A DNA stretch of 64,000 nucleotides from Albidovulum sp. (GTDB taxonomy: Bacteria > Pseudomonadota > Alphaproteobacteria > Rhodobacterales > Rhodobacteraceae): the NCBI GenBank assembly GCA_020637635.1, contig JACKKB010000006.1:124001-188000 (forward strand), in the 5' to 3' direction. Below, piece after piece: positions 35,801 through 42,873 of this stretch (the stretch's first letter is position 1; each line of letters opens with the position of its first letter). The notes beneath the pieces are model-generated. The model had not been told where the DNA came from. It ran no database searches and saw only the letters and a program-made list of their open reading frames with translations. The position numbers were made by a program, and so were the translations under genes.

Positions 35801-36421
35801 CTATTCGCCGCCCGCCGCAAGTGTCTCGTCTTCGCCGTCCGCGGGCTTCGCCGCCGGCCCGTTGCGGCGCAGTTTGATCACCAGCATCTCGCCCGAGCCG
35901 AGGTCCTTCTGGCGGTTCACCTTGGCCTTGCCGAAGGGCGGCAGCACCAGGTCCTCGCCAGCCGCAAGCGCATCGCCAAGCACCCTCAGGGTCGCCTCGA
36001 CCACGCTCTTGGCGTCCTTCTTCTTGACCCCGGAGGCCGCGACGACCCGCTCGACCAGTTCCTTCTTCTTCAGGACGGTCGGCCCTTCCGGCAGTCCCGC
36101 GGCGCTGGCGGCGGCGGTCACGAGGCTCACGACGCTGCGGATCGGCTCCGGCGCGGGGGCGGCCCGGACCAGGTCCTGCGGGTGCAGGGCGGCGGGGGTG
36201 CGGGGCGCGCCGCTGCCTCCTGCGGTCTTCCCGGCGGGCTTGGCGGCGGTCTTCGGTTCGGCCTTCGCGGCGGATTTCGCGGCGGATTTCGCGGCGGCCT
36301 TCGCGGCGGGCTTCGGGTCGGCTTTCCCGGCGGATTTCGCGCCGACCGACCGTTTGGTCTTCGACGTCGTGCCTGGGCTTCGCGGCGCAGCGGATTTGCG
36401 CGGTCTCGGGGTCGTTGCCAT
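35801..36421 (-). CDS. HU family DNA-binding protein with long Lys/Ala-rich N-terminal tail
   Basis: A 206-residue protein. Residues 1-75 are a disordered Lys/Ala/Pro-rich tail (repeats of KSAAK, PAAKAAA) like eukaryotic H1 tails; residues about 95-190 are an HU/IHF domain: LKKKELVERVVAASGVKKKDAKSVVEATLRVLGDALAAGEDLVLPPFGKAKV. HU proteins normally have about 90 residues, so the tail doubles the length. Such histone-like H1-tail HU proteins occur in alphaproteobacteria and could compact the nucleoid or act as a DNA-protecting protein. The DNA coding the tail is a degenerate 12-15 bp repeat at about 36230-36330. It ends 19 bp from the tRNA-Val. Confidence 0.85.
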   Translation of the reverse strand: MATTPRPRKSAAPRSPGTTSKTKRSVGAKSAGKADPKPAAKAAAKSAAKSAAKAEPKTAAKPAGKTAGGSGAPRTPAALHPQDLVRAAPAPEPIRSVVSLVTAAASAAGLPEGPTVLKKKELVERVVAASGVKKKDAKSVVEATLRVLGDALAAGEDLVLPPFGKAKVNRQKDLGSGEMLVIKLRRNGPAAKPADGEDETLAAGGE

Positions 36422-36497
36422 GACTGCCTCCTGTTTGGCGCGACTATATCAGGCCGGCCGCGCCAGCACCATCACCCCGCGAGGCTCTTGAAAGCAG

Positions 36498-36527
36498 AAA
36501 GGCGCGCCCCTCGGTGAACGCGCCTTT
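36498..36527 (-). terminator. intrinsic terminator of lon
   Basis: AAAGGCGCG (36498-36506) and CGCGCCTTT (36519-36527) form a perfect 9-bp stem. The minus-strand transcript from lon continues into CTGCTTTC. The plus side is followed by CGTTTTCC, so the hairpin could act in both directions. Confidence 0.65.
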
Positions 36528-36553
36528 CGTTTTCCGGCAAGCGGCCGGGATGT

Positions 36554-38959
36554 TCAGTGCGCGGTCAGCGCCGCACTGTCCCTGCCGGCCTGCGCCGCGG
36601 CGGCCGCGGCCTCTTCGGCCTCGGCATCCCATTCGATCGGCTCGGGCTTGCGCACCAGCGCGCGGTCGAGGACCTCGCGGACATGCGTGACCGGGATGAT
36701 CTCCAGCCCCTCCTTCACGTTCTCGGGGATCTCGGTCAGGTCCTTGGCATTCTCCTCGGGGATCAGCACCGTCTTCACACCGCCACGCAAGGCCGCGAGG
36801 AGCTTCTCCTTCAGCCCGCCGATGGCGGTGGCATTGCCGCGCAGGGTGACCTCGCCGGTCATGGCGATGTCCTTGCGCACCGGGATCCCGGTCAGGACCG
36901 AGACGATGGCGGTCACCATCGCAAGGCCCGCCGAAGGCCCGTCCTTGGGCGTCGCGCCATCGGGCACGTGGACGTGGATGTCGATCTTCTCGAAGACCGG
37001 CGGCTTGATGCCGAGCTCCGGGCTCACCGAGCGGACATAGCTCGACGCGGCCTCGATCGATTCCTTCATCACGTCGCCAAGCTTGCCGGTGGTCTTCATC
37101 CGCCCCTTGCCGGGCAGCTTCAGCGCCTCGATCGACAGGAGGTCGCCGCCGACCGAGGTCCAGGCGAGCCCGGTGACCACGCCCACCTGATCCTCTTTCT
37201 CGGCAAGGCCATAGCGGAACTTCTTCACGCCGAGGAAGTCCTCGAGATTGTCCCGCGTCACCTCGACCTTCACGGCATCCTTGCGGACGATCCTGGTCAG
37301 CGCCTTCCGCGCCAGCTTGGAGATCTCGCGCTCGAGATTGCGCACCCCCGCCTCGCGGGTATAGGTGCGGATCATCTCGTGCAGGGCCGCGTCGGTCAGC
37401 ACGAACTCGGTCTTCTTCAGCCCGTGGTTCTTGACCTGCTTCGGGATCAGGTGCTGCCTGGCGATCTGCAGCTTCTCGTCCTCGGTGTAGCCGGCAAGCG
37501 GGATGATCTCCATCCGGTCGAGAAGCGGCCCCGGCATGTTGTAGCTGTTGGCCGTGGTCAGGAACATCACGTTCGAGAGGTCGTATTCGACCTCGAGATA
37601 GTGATCCATGAAGGTGTTGTTCTGCTCAGGGTCCAGCACCTCGAGCATGGCCGAGGCCGGGTCGCCGCGGAAGTCCTGGCCCATCTTGTCGATCTCGTCG
37701 AGAAGGATCAGCGGGTTCGTCGTCTTGGCCTTCTTGAGCGCCTGGACGATCTTGCCGGGCATCGAGCCGATATAGGTCCGCCGGTGGCCGCGGATCTCTG
37801 ACTCGTCCCGCACCCCGCCAAGCGAGATGCGGATGAACTCGCGCCCGGTGGCCTTGGCGACCGACTTGCCAAGCGAGGTCTTGCCGACGCCCGGGGGGCC
37901 GACGAGGCAGAGGATCGGGCCCTTCATCTTCTGGCTGCGCTGCTGCACGGCCAGATACTCGACAATCCTCTCCTTGACCTTTTCCAGACCATAGTGATCG
38001 TTATCAAGGACTTCCTGAGCTTTCTTCAGGTCCTTCTTGACGCGGCTCCTGACGCCCCAGGGCAGGCTCAGCAGCCAGTCGAGGTAGTTGCGCACGACGG
38101 TGGCCTCGGCCGACATCGGCGACATCGACTTCAGCTTCTTCAGCTCCGCCTCGGCCTTGTCGCGGGCTTCCTTGGAGAAGCGCGTGGCCTTGATCTTCTC
38201 GGTCAGCTCGTTGATCTCGTTCTGGCCTTCCTCGCCGTCGCCGAGCTCCTTCTGAATGGCCTTCATCTGCTCGTTCAGATAATATTCGCGCTGGGTGCGC
38301 TCCATCTGGCTCTTGACGCGGGACTTGATCTTCTTCTCGACCTGCAGGACCGACATCTCGCCCTGCATGAGGCCGTAGACCTTCTCCAGCCGCTCCGCCA
38401 CGTCGAGCGTCTCCAGAAGCTCCTGCTTCTGCTTCACCTCGAGCCCGATGTTGCCCGAGACGAGATCGGCGAGCTTGGCCGCGTCATGGGTCTCGGCGAT
38501 GGTCGTGAGGGCCTCTTCGGGCACGTTCTTCTTGATCTTGGCATAGCGCTCGAACTCCGCGGCGACCGAGCGCACGAGCGCCTCGACCACGGCGGGTTCG
38601 CCCTCGGTCTCGTGCACCGCCTCGGCGCGGGCCTGGAAATAGGCCTCGTTGGCGAGGAAGTCGGTGATCCGCACACGCCGCTTGCCCTCGACCAGCACCT
38701 TCACGGTTCCGTCGGGAAGTTTCAGCAATTGCAACACGTTGGCGAGAACGCCCGCGCGATAGATCCCCTCGGTCGAGGGGTCGTCCTCGGTCGGGTCGAT
38801 CTGCGACGACAGCAGGATCTGCCTGTCATCGCTCATCACTTCCTCGAGCGCCCGGACAGAGCGTTCCCGACCCACGAAAAGCGGCACGATCATGTGGGGG
38901 AAGACCACGATGTCGCGCAGCGGCAGGACCGGGTAGCTTGGGGCAAGTCGTTCAGTCAT
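36554..38959 (-). CDS. lon: ATP-dependent protease Lon
   Basis: An 801-residue LonA protease: N-terminal substrate-binding domain (YPVLPLRDIVVFPHMIVPLFVGRERS), coiled-coil region, AAA+ domain with Walker A GPPGVGKTSLGKS and Walker B LILLDEIDKM, and a C-terminal proteolytic domain with the Ser/Lys dyad in PKDGPSAGLAMVTA and GLKEKLLAALRGG. It degrades misfolded and regulatory proteins and is normally heat-inducible. A RpoH-like promoter is upstream (39054-39081), and a terminator lies 27 bp after the stop. Length matches the family. Confidence 0.98.
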   Translation of the reverse strand: MTERLAPSYPVLPLRDIVVFPHMIVPLFVGRERSVRALEEVMSDDRQILLSSQIDPTEDDPSTEGIYRAGVLANVLQLLKLPDGTVKVLVEGKRRVRITDFLANEAYFQARAEAVHETEGEPAVVEALVRSVAAEFERYAKIKKNVPEEALTTIAETHDAAKLADLVSGNIGLEVKQKQELLETLDVAERLEKVYGLMQGEMSVLQVEKKIKSRVKSQMERTQREYYLNEQMKAIQKELGDGEEGQNEINELTEKIKATRFSKEARDKAEAELKKLKSMSPMSAEATVVRNYLDWLLSLPWGVRSRVKKDLKKAQEVLDNDHYGLEKVKERIVEYLAVQQRSQKMKGPILCLVGPPGVGKTSLGKSVAKATGREFIRISLGGVRDESEIRGHRRTYIGSMPGKIVQALKKAKTTNPLILLDEIDKMGQDFRGDPASAMLEVLDPEQNNTFMDHYLEVEYDLSNVMFLTTANSYNMPGPLLDRMEIIPLAGYTEDEKLQIARQHLIPKQVKNHGLKKTEFVLTDAALHEMIRTYTREAGVRNLEREISKLARKALTRIVRKDAVKVEVTRDNLEDFLGVKKFRYGLAEKEDQVGVVTGLAWTSVGGDLLSIEALKLPGKGRMKTTGKLGDVMKESIEAASSYVRSVSPELGIKPPVFEKIDIHVHVPDGATPKDGPSAGLAMVTAIVSVLTGIPVRKDIAMTGEVTLRGNATAIGGLKEKLLAALRGGVKTVLIPEENAKDLTEIPENVKEGLEIIPVTHVREVLDRALVRKPEPIEWDAEAEEAAAAAAQAGRDSAALTAH

Positions 38960-39053
38960 TGGCGTTTCCTTGTTCGCAAGAGGACACCGGCCCCGGTCAT
39001 CGGCGGCACCCGGCCCTCTCCGTTCGCGCGGCGCCCTGCGGCGCCAGACGCAT

Positions 39054-39081
39054 ATCTAAGTGCCGCCAGCGCCGGGTTCAA
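39054..39081 (-). promoter_or_regulatory. candidate heat-shock (RpoH-like) promoter of lon
   Basis: On the minus strand TTGAAC (39081-39076) is followed after 16 bp by TTAGAT (39059-39054), in the sequence CTTAGATAT. This resembles the alphaproteobacterial RpoH -35 CTTGAA and -10 CYTATNT. It is about 95 bp before the lon start codon. Confidence 0.5.
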
Positions 39082-39186
39082 CGGGCGCTCCGTCGTGGCG
39101 ATGGCAAAGACAGTGCCGCCATGCGGCGCCGGGGGCAAGCTGCAATTGCAGAAAATCGTCCGCAGGCGTTTGCCGCAGGCCGTCGC

Positions 39187-39409
39187 GGCGGCTCGGGACG
39201 GCGGCTCGGGACGGCGGGTGGCGGGGCCGCATGAGGCGGGGCCGCGTGAGGCGGGGCGGGATGGCGGGGCGCTGACAAGGGCGTCCTGGTGGCAAGCGTC
39301 GTGTCACGCTCCTGTGCCGCGAGCCGGAGCCGGCCGGAAACCCGCCCACCCGCCGGGGCCGACTGCCTGTGTTGCCTGCCGGTGTTGCCTGCCGGTGTCG
39401 CCTGCCGGA
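39187..39409. repeat. cluster of short G/C-rich tandem repeats, no gene
   Basis: The 347 bp between the lon promoter and the FTR1 gene holds three small repeats: two 13-bp units (39187-39212), two 15-bp units of GGGGCCGCRTGAGGC (39223-39252) and three 13-bp units GTTGCCTGCCGGT (39371-39409). I see no credible gene or RNA in the interval. Confidence 0.7.
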
Positions 39410-39428
39410 TTCGCCCCGGGGCGCCCGT

Positions 39429-40265
39429 TCAGGACCCCGCCGGTGAGCGCGCGGGCGCGGCGGCGCGCAGCACGAGGGCGACGACGCCCCAGTAGACGAG
39501 CCACCCCGCGAGGGTCACCCAGTCGGGCGCGGCGCGGTAGCCGGTCAGCGCGGCGACGATCCCGCCGAGCCGCCCGCCGTCGTCGAGAAGCCAGGACAGA
39601 TCCCAGAGCGGCGGCGCGAAGGGCAGCACGCCGGCGCCCACGAGATTGCCGATCCCGGTCGTGAAGAGCGCCGCGCCAAGCAGCAGCAGCATCGCCTCGG
39701 ACAGACGGAAGAAACGCCGCCACGGCAGGAGCCGGCTGCCGAGCTGCATCAGCGCGTAGGTCGCAAGCGCGATCGCGAGACCCGCGGCGATGGCGGCGAT
39801 GACCGGGGTCATGCCGGTGCCGCGCGCGCCGGACCCCGCGAGCATGCCGTAGAGAAAGACGACCGTCTCGCTGCCCTCGCGCGCAACGGCGATGGCGGCG
39901 AGCGCGAAGACCCCCCACCAGCGGCCGCTCGCGGCAGCCCGCGACAGGCCGCCCTCGAGATCGCGCTTCAGCGTGCGTCCGTTGCGGCGCATCCAGACCA
40001 CCATCTGCACGATGAGACCCGCGGCGAGGAAGATCATCGCCGTCATCATCGCCGTGCGATCGCCGGGCGAAAGCAGTTCGGCGAAACCGAGCATCGTCGC
40101 GGCGAAGGCGAAGGCCGCGGCAAAGCCCGCCGCCACCCCGCCCCAGAGATAGGCGCCGCCCCTGGCGGCGGTGCCGCTGCGGCTCAGCCAGCTTGAGAGG
40201 ATGCCGATCACGAGAAGCGCCTCGATGCTTTCGCGCCAGATGACGAAGATGATCTGCCCGGCCAT
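39429..40265 (-). CDS. FTR1 family iron permease (EfeU/FtrC-like)
   Basis: A 278-residue inner-membrane protein with seven helices. The two R-E-x-x-E iron-translocation motifs are RESIE at residues 11-15 and REGSE at 129-133. It imports iron by the oxidase-permease mechanism used by EfeU and the Bordetella/Brucella FtrC. It lies 10 bp after a cupredoxin-like gene on the same strand, forming an FtrB-FtrC-like pair. The p19 protein (FtrA) and ferredoxin (FtrD), or EfeO/EfeB, are not nearby. Confidence 0.92.
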   Translation of the reverse strand: MAGQIIFVIWRESIEALLVIGILSSWLSRSGTAARGGAYLWGGVAAGFAAAFAFAATMLGFAELLSPGDRTAMMTAMIFLAAGLIVQMVVWMRRNGRTLKRDLEGGLSRAAASGRWWGVFALAAIAVAREGSETVVFLYGMLAGSGARGTGMTPVIAAIAAGLAIALATYALMQLGSRLLPWRRFFRLSEAMLLLLGAALFTTGIGNLVGAGVLPFAPPLWDLSWLLDDGGRLGGIVAALTGYRAAPDWVTLAGWLVYWGVVALVLRAAAPARSPAGS

Positions 40266-40275
40266 TGCGGCGCCC

Positions 40276-40620
40276 CTACTTGACGATCACGACACCGCGT
40301 GCGGCGGGCTGATCCTCGTGGAATTCCTCGACGAATTCGTAGCTCCCTGCCGGGAGCGCCGGCAGTGTCAGCGTCACTTCGGCGCCGGGTGCGATGAGCT
40401 GTTCCTGCTTCATCGGCTTGCTTTCGAATTCCGCCGCCGTAACCCCGGTGTTGCGCAGCACGAGCGTGGTCGCCTGCCCCGCCGGGAGTTCCAGTTCCTG
40501 CGGCGCGACGACACCGTCGGTGAACTCTATGACGATGGGCTCGGCGGCGGCGGCGCCGGCCGCGAGGCCAAGTGCGACCAGGGCTGCGGCGGCGCGGCGG
40601 ACGGGATCGGGGTGCGGCAC
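40276..40620 (-). CDS. secreted cupredoxin-like protein (FtrB-like iron-uptake component)
   Basis: A 114-residue periplasmic protein: signal peptide (AAAALVALGLAAGAAAA), then a small beta-rich cupredoxin-like domain IVIEFTDGVVAPQELELPAGQATTLVLRNTGVTAAEFESKPMKQEQLIAPGAEVTLTLPALPAGSYEFVEEFHED. It has no type-1 copper cysteine, but has acidic residues and a Met/His-rich surface (SKPMKQE, EEFHED) like FtrB/P19-associated cupredoxins. It begins at GTG 40620 with GGAGAG 6 nt upstream; the frame is open 16 codons further upstream. It partners the FTR1 permease. Confidence 0.85.
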   Translation of the reverse strand: MPHPDPVRRAAAALVALGLAAGAAAAEPIVIEFTDGVVAPQELELPAGQATTLVLRNTGVTAAEFESKPMKQEQLIAPGAEVTLTLPALPAGSYEFVEEFHEDQPAARGVVIVK

Positions 40621-40699
40621 GTGTCTCTCCTTCACTCTGTGTCCGGGGGTGCCCGGTAGCTCCGCCATATCCGAGTAAATGAGTCTGTTAAAGCATTTT

Positions 40700-40712
40700 C
40701 TGACTAAATCAG
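40700..40712. promoter_or_regulatory. AT-rich dyad upstream of the FTR1 module
   Basis: CTGA-N5-TCAG (CTGACTAAATCAG) is centred 86 bp before the cupredoxin start in an unusually AT-rich 45-bp patch. It is a plausible site for an iron-responsive repressor, but it does not match the Irr or RirA consensus closely enough to name one. Confidence 0.35.
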
Positions 40713-40716
40713 TAAC

Positions 40717-41271
40717 CTAATCGTGAGGCGCGGCCACCAGCGCCTTGCCGAGTCGCGGCAGCCGGGCGCGTTTCAGAAGCGCGCGCACGGGCTGCGGCAC
40801 GCCCGAGAGCCGCTCGGCTTCGGCGCGCACCTGCTCGACCACCGCCGCCACGCGCTCCGGCGCGTTCCGGAAGAGCGCGCGCAGGAACTGGTCGGGATCC
40901 TCGCGCCGCAGACCTTCCTCGGCCAGGGCCCCGCGGGGAAAATCGCGCGCGTTGAAGGTGATGATGAGATCGGCGCCGCCGGCAACGGCCGCGGCCAGCA
41001 CGTGGATGTCGTCGGGATCGGGCAGCCAGAGCCGGCGTTCGAGCCCCGGCTCGACCGCGACGCTGGCGGCGGGAAAGGCCGCGCGCAGCGCCGCGATCTC
41101 GCCACGGGCGAGATCCTCGGCGCCGGGGCCGAGCTTGCGCGTCGCGCGGGCCCATTCCTCGAGGATGCGCTCGGACCAGAGCGGGCAGAAAAGCCCCGCC
41201 CCTGCCACCCCTGTCAGGATCTGGCGCAGCACGGTCGGGTAGAGCACGCAGGCGTCGAGAAGCGCCTTCAT
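40717..41271 (-). CDS. PIN domain protein, adjacent to rRNA methyltransferase
   Basis: A 184-residue protein with a PIN-nuclease fold: MKALLDACVLYPTVLRQIL carries the first acidic Asp, GPGAEDLARGEIAALRAAFP a helical insert, and PDPDDIHVLAAAVAGGADLIITFNARDFP the later acidic residues and the conserved T-F-N-x-x-D-F motif. I recall a PIN protein in this position next to an rRNA methyltransferase in Rhodobacter (RSP_2648 and RSP_2647). It overlaps the methyltransferase gene by ATGA and has no antitoxin partner, so a role with the ribosome or rRNA is more likely than toxin-antitoxin (inference). Confidence 0.82.
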   Translation of the reverse strand: MKALLDACVLYPTVLRQILTGVAGAGLFCPLWSERILEEWARATRKLGPGAEDLARGEIAALRAAFPAASVAVEPGLERRLWLPDPDDIHVLAAAVAGGADLIITFNARDFPRGALAEEGLRREDPDQFLRALFRNAPERVAAVVEQVRAEAERLSGVPQPVRALLKRARLPRLGKALVAAPHD

Positions 41272-42488
41272 CCGTCGAGCCGGAAGAAAAGCGCCTTGAG
41301 ATAGCCGCTCTCGGCAAGCTGCGGCAATTGCGGATGGTCCGGCCCGGCAAAGCCCGTATGCAGAAGCTGCGCCCGCCGCCCGCCGCGGCCGATGCCGCGC
41401 GCCGAGGCGGTGCGGAACTGGGCGAGATCGGCGGCATGGGAACAGGAGCAAAGGCAGAGATAGCCGCCCGGGGCGACAAGCGCCGCGGCGAGCCGCGCGA
41501 CGCGCTCGTAGGCGCGCAACCCGGCCTCGAGCGCCGGCTTGGCGGGCGCGAAGGCGGGCGGATCGCAGATCACGAGATCGAAGCGCGCACCCTCGCCCGC
41601 CAGCGCCTCCATCTCGGCGAAGGCATCGCCGCGCCGCGTCGCCAGGCGCGCCCCGACGCCGCTTGCCGCCGCGCCCTCGGCCGCGAGCGCCAGCGCCGGC
41701 GCCGAGGCATCGACGGCGAGTGCAGTCTCGGCGCCGGCGGCAAGGCAGGCGAGTGCGAAGCCGCCGACATGGGCGAAGACATCGAGAACCCGGCCGCCGC
41801 GGGCCAGGCGCGCGGCGAAGGCGTGGTTCGGCCGCTGGTCGAAGAAGAGCCCGGTCTTCTGGCCGCCGACGAGGTCCGCCATGTAGGTGGCGCCGTTCAT
41901 CGCCACCGGCACCGGGCCGTCGAGCGTGCCACGCTGGATCAGCGTCTCTTCGGCCAGCCCCTCCGGTCCGCGTGCCCGGCCGGTGCCGTTCTTGACGACA
42001 TTCGCAACGCCGCTCACCTCGATCAGGGCGTCGGCGATGTCTTCCACCATCCGCTCGGCCCATGCGGCATTGGGCTGGATCACCGCCGCGGCGCCGAAAC
42101 GGTCGATGACCACACCGGGCAGTCCGTCGGCCTCGGCATGGACGAGCCGGTAGAAGGGCGCGTCGTAGAGCCGTTCGCGCAGGGCCTGCGCGCGGTCGAT
42201 GCGGGCGGCGATCCAGTCTCGGTCGATCCGGGCCCCGGGATCGCGGTCCATCATCCGGGCGACGATCTTCGAGCCGGGATTGACGGTGACGCACCCGAGC
42301 GGGCGGCGCTCGGCATCCTCGAGCGTCGCAAAACTTCCCGGCGCGAGGGCGCGGGTGCGGCGGTCGATCACCAGCTGGTCGGCATAGACCCAGGGAAAGC
42401 CGTGACGGATCGATCGCGGATCGACCTTCGGCCGCAGCCGGACCACCGGCAGCGCGCCGGGGCGGGCCGCGCCGCCCTCGCCCGTCAT
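41268..42488 (-). CDS. class I SAM-dependent rRNA methyltransferase (RlmI-like)
   Basis: A 406-residue RNA methyltransferase. N-terminal PUA domain (VRLRPKVDPRSIRHGFPWVYADQL), EEHEE-like middle, and a Rossmann SAM domain: VLDVFAHVGGFALACLAAGAETALAVD, FDLVICDPPAFAPAKPAL (D-P-P-x-F motif) and YLCLCSCSHAAD. Members such as RlmI methylate 23S rRNA C1962; exact target here is unknown. The start is unusual: the 15-bp tandem repeat upstream is in frame, so ATGs at 42488, 42518, 42578 and 42653 all open the same frame and would add a Thr-Asp-Pro-Asp-Arg repeat tail. I use 42488, where the conserved protein begins. Coupled to the PIN gene by ATGA. Confidence 0.88.
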   Translation of the reverse strand: MTGEGGAARPGALPVVRLRPKVDPRSIRHGFPWVYADQLVIDRRTRALAPGSFATLEDAERRPLGCVTVNPGSKIVARMMDRDPGARIDRDWIAARIDRAQALRERLYDAPFYRLVHAEADGLPGVVIDRFGAAAVIQPNAAWAERMVEDIADALIEVSGVANVVKNGTGRARGPEGLAEETLIQRGTLDGPVPVAMNGATYMADLVGGQKTGLFFDQRPNHAFAARLARGGRVLDVFAHVGGFALACLAAGAETALAVDASAPALALAAEGAAASGVGARLATRRGDAFAEMEALAGEGARFDLVICDPPAFAPAKPALEAGLRAYERVARLAAALVAPGGYLCLCSCSHAADLAQFRTASARGIGRGGRRAQLLHTGFAGPDHPQLPQLAESGYLKALFFRLDG

Positions 42489-42490
42489 TG

Positions 42491-42655
42491 CTGGGTCCGT
42501 CCTGTCTGGGTCCGTCATTGCCGGGTCCGTCCTGTCTGGGTCCGTCTTGTCTGGGTCCGTCCTGTCTGGGTCCGTCATGGCTGGGTCCGTCCTGTCTGGG
42601 TCCGTCCTGTCTGGGTCCGTGAAGGCCGGGTCCGTGAAGGCTGGGTCCGTCATGG
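42491..42655. repeat. 11 x 15-bp minisatellite at the start of the methyltransferase gene
   Basis: Eleven head-to-tail 15-bp units (CTGGGTCCGTCCTGT and close variants) abut the methyltransferase start; a partial unit (CCGTCATTG) contains the start codon itself. Unit length is a multiple of 3, so copy-number change keeps frame. Three units carry CAT, giving in-frame ATGs on the minus strand. Confidence 0.9.
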
Positions 42656-42790
42656 CTGGACCGGCGTCCTCGGGGCGCCGATCGCGGTTCCGGCCCGGTT
42701 CCCGGGGCCGCTCCCCTCTAATGCGAAGCCGCCCCGGGCGGAAGCCCCCGCGGCGGCGGCGGCGATGCCGATTGCCGGCGCCAAAGTCGT

Positions 42791-42816
42791 TGTTAGCGCT
42801 AACGTGACGTGATATT
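42791..42816 (+). promoter_or_regulatory. LacI-family-type operator and promoter of edd-eda
   Basis: GTTAGCGCTAAC (42792-42803) is a perfect 12-bp palindrome inside TGTTAGCGCTAACG, matching the central-CG operator type of LacI-family sugar regulators. It overlaps a possible promoter TTGTTA (42790-42795)/GATATT (42811-42816, 15-bp spacing), about 60 bp before edd. Repression relieved by a sugar signal is the likely control (inference). Confidence 0.6.
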
Positions 42817-42873
42817 GCCGCCAAGAACCCCTAGACTGCGACCATCGTCGCCCCCGTCACCTGCGAGGTGCCC

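Noticed and set aside
40700..40712. Irr or RirA iron-response element
   Set aside because: The dyad CTGA-N5-TCAG does not match the Irr (TTTA-N2-GAA) or IRO (TGA-N9-TCA) consensus well.
40717..41271. VapC-type toxin of a toxin-antitoxin pair
   Set aside because: No small antitoxin gene upstream; the coupled gene is an rRNA methyltransferase instead.
42491..42655. CRISPR-like array
   Set aside because: Units are only 15 bp, contiguous and without spacers; no cas genes are present.
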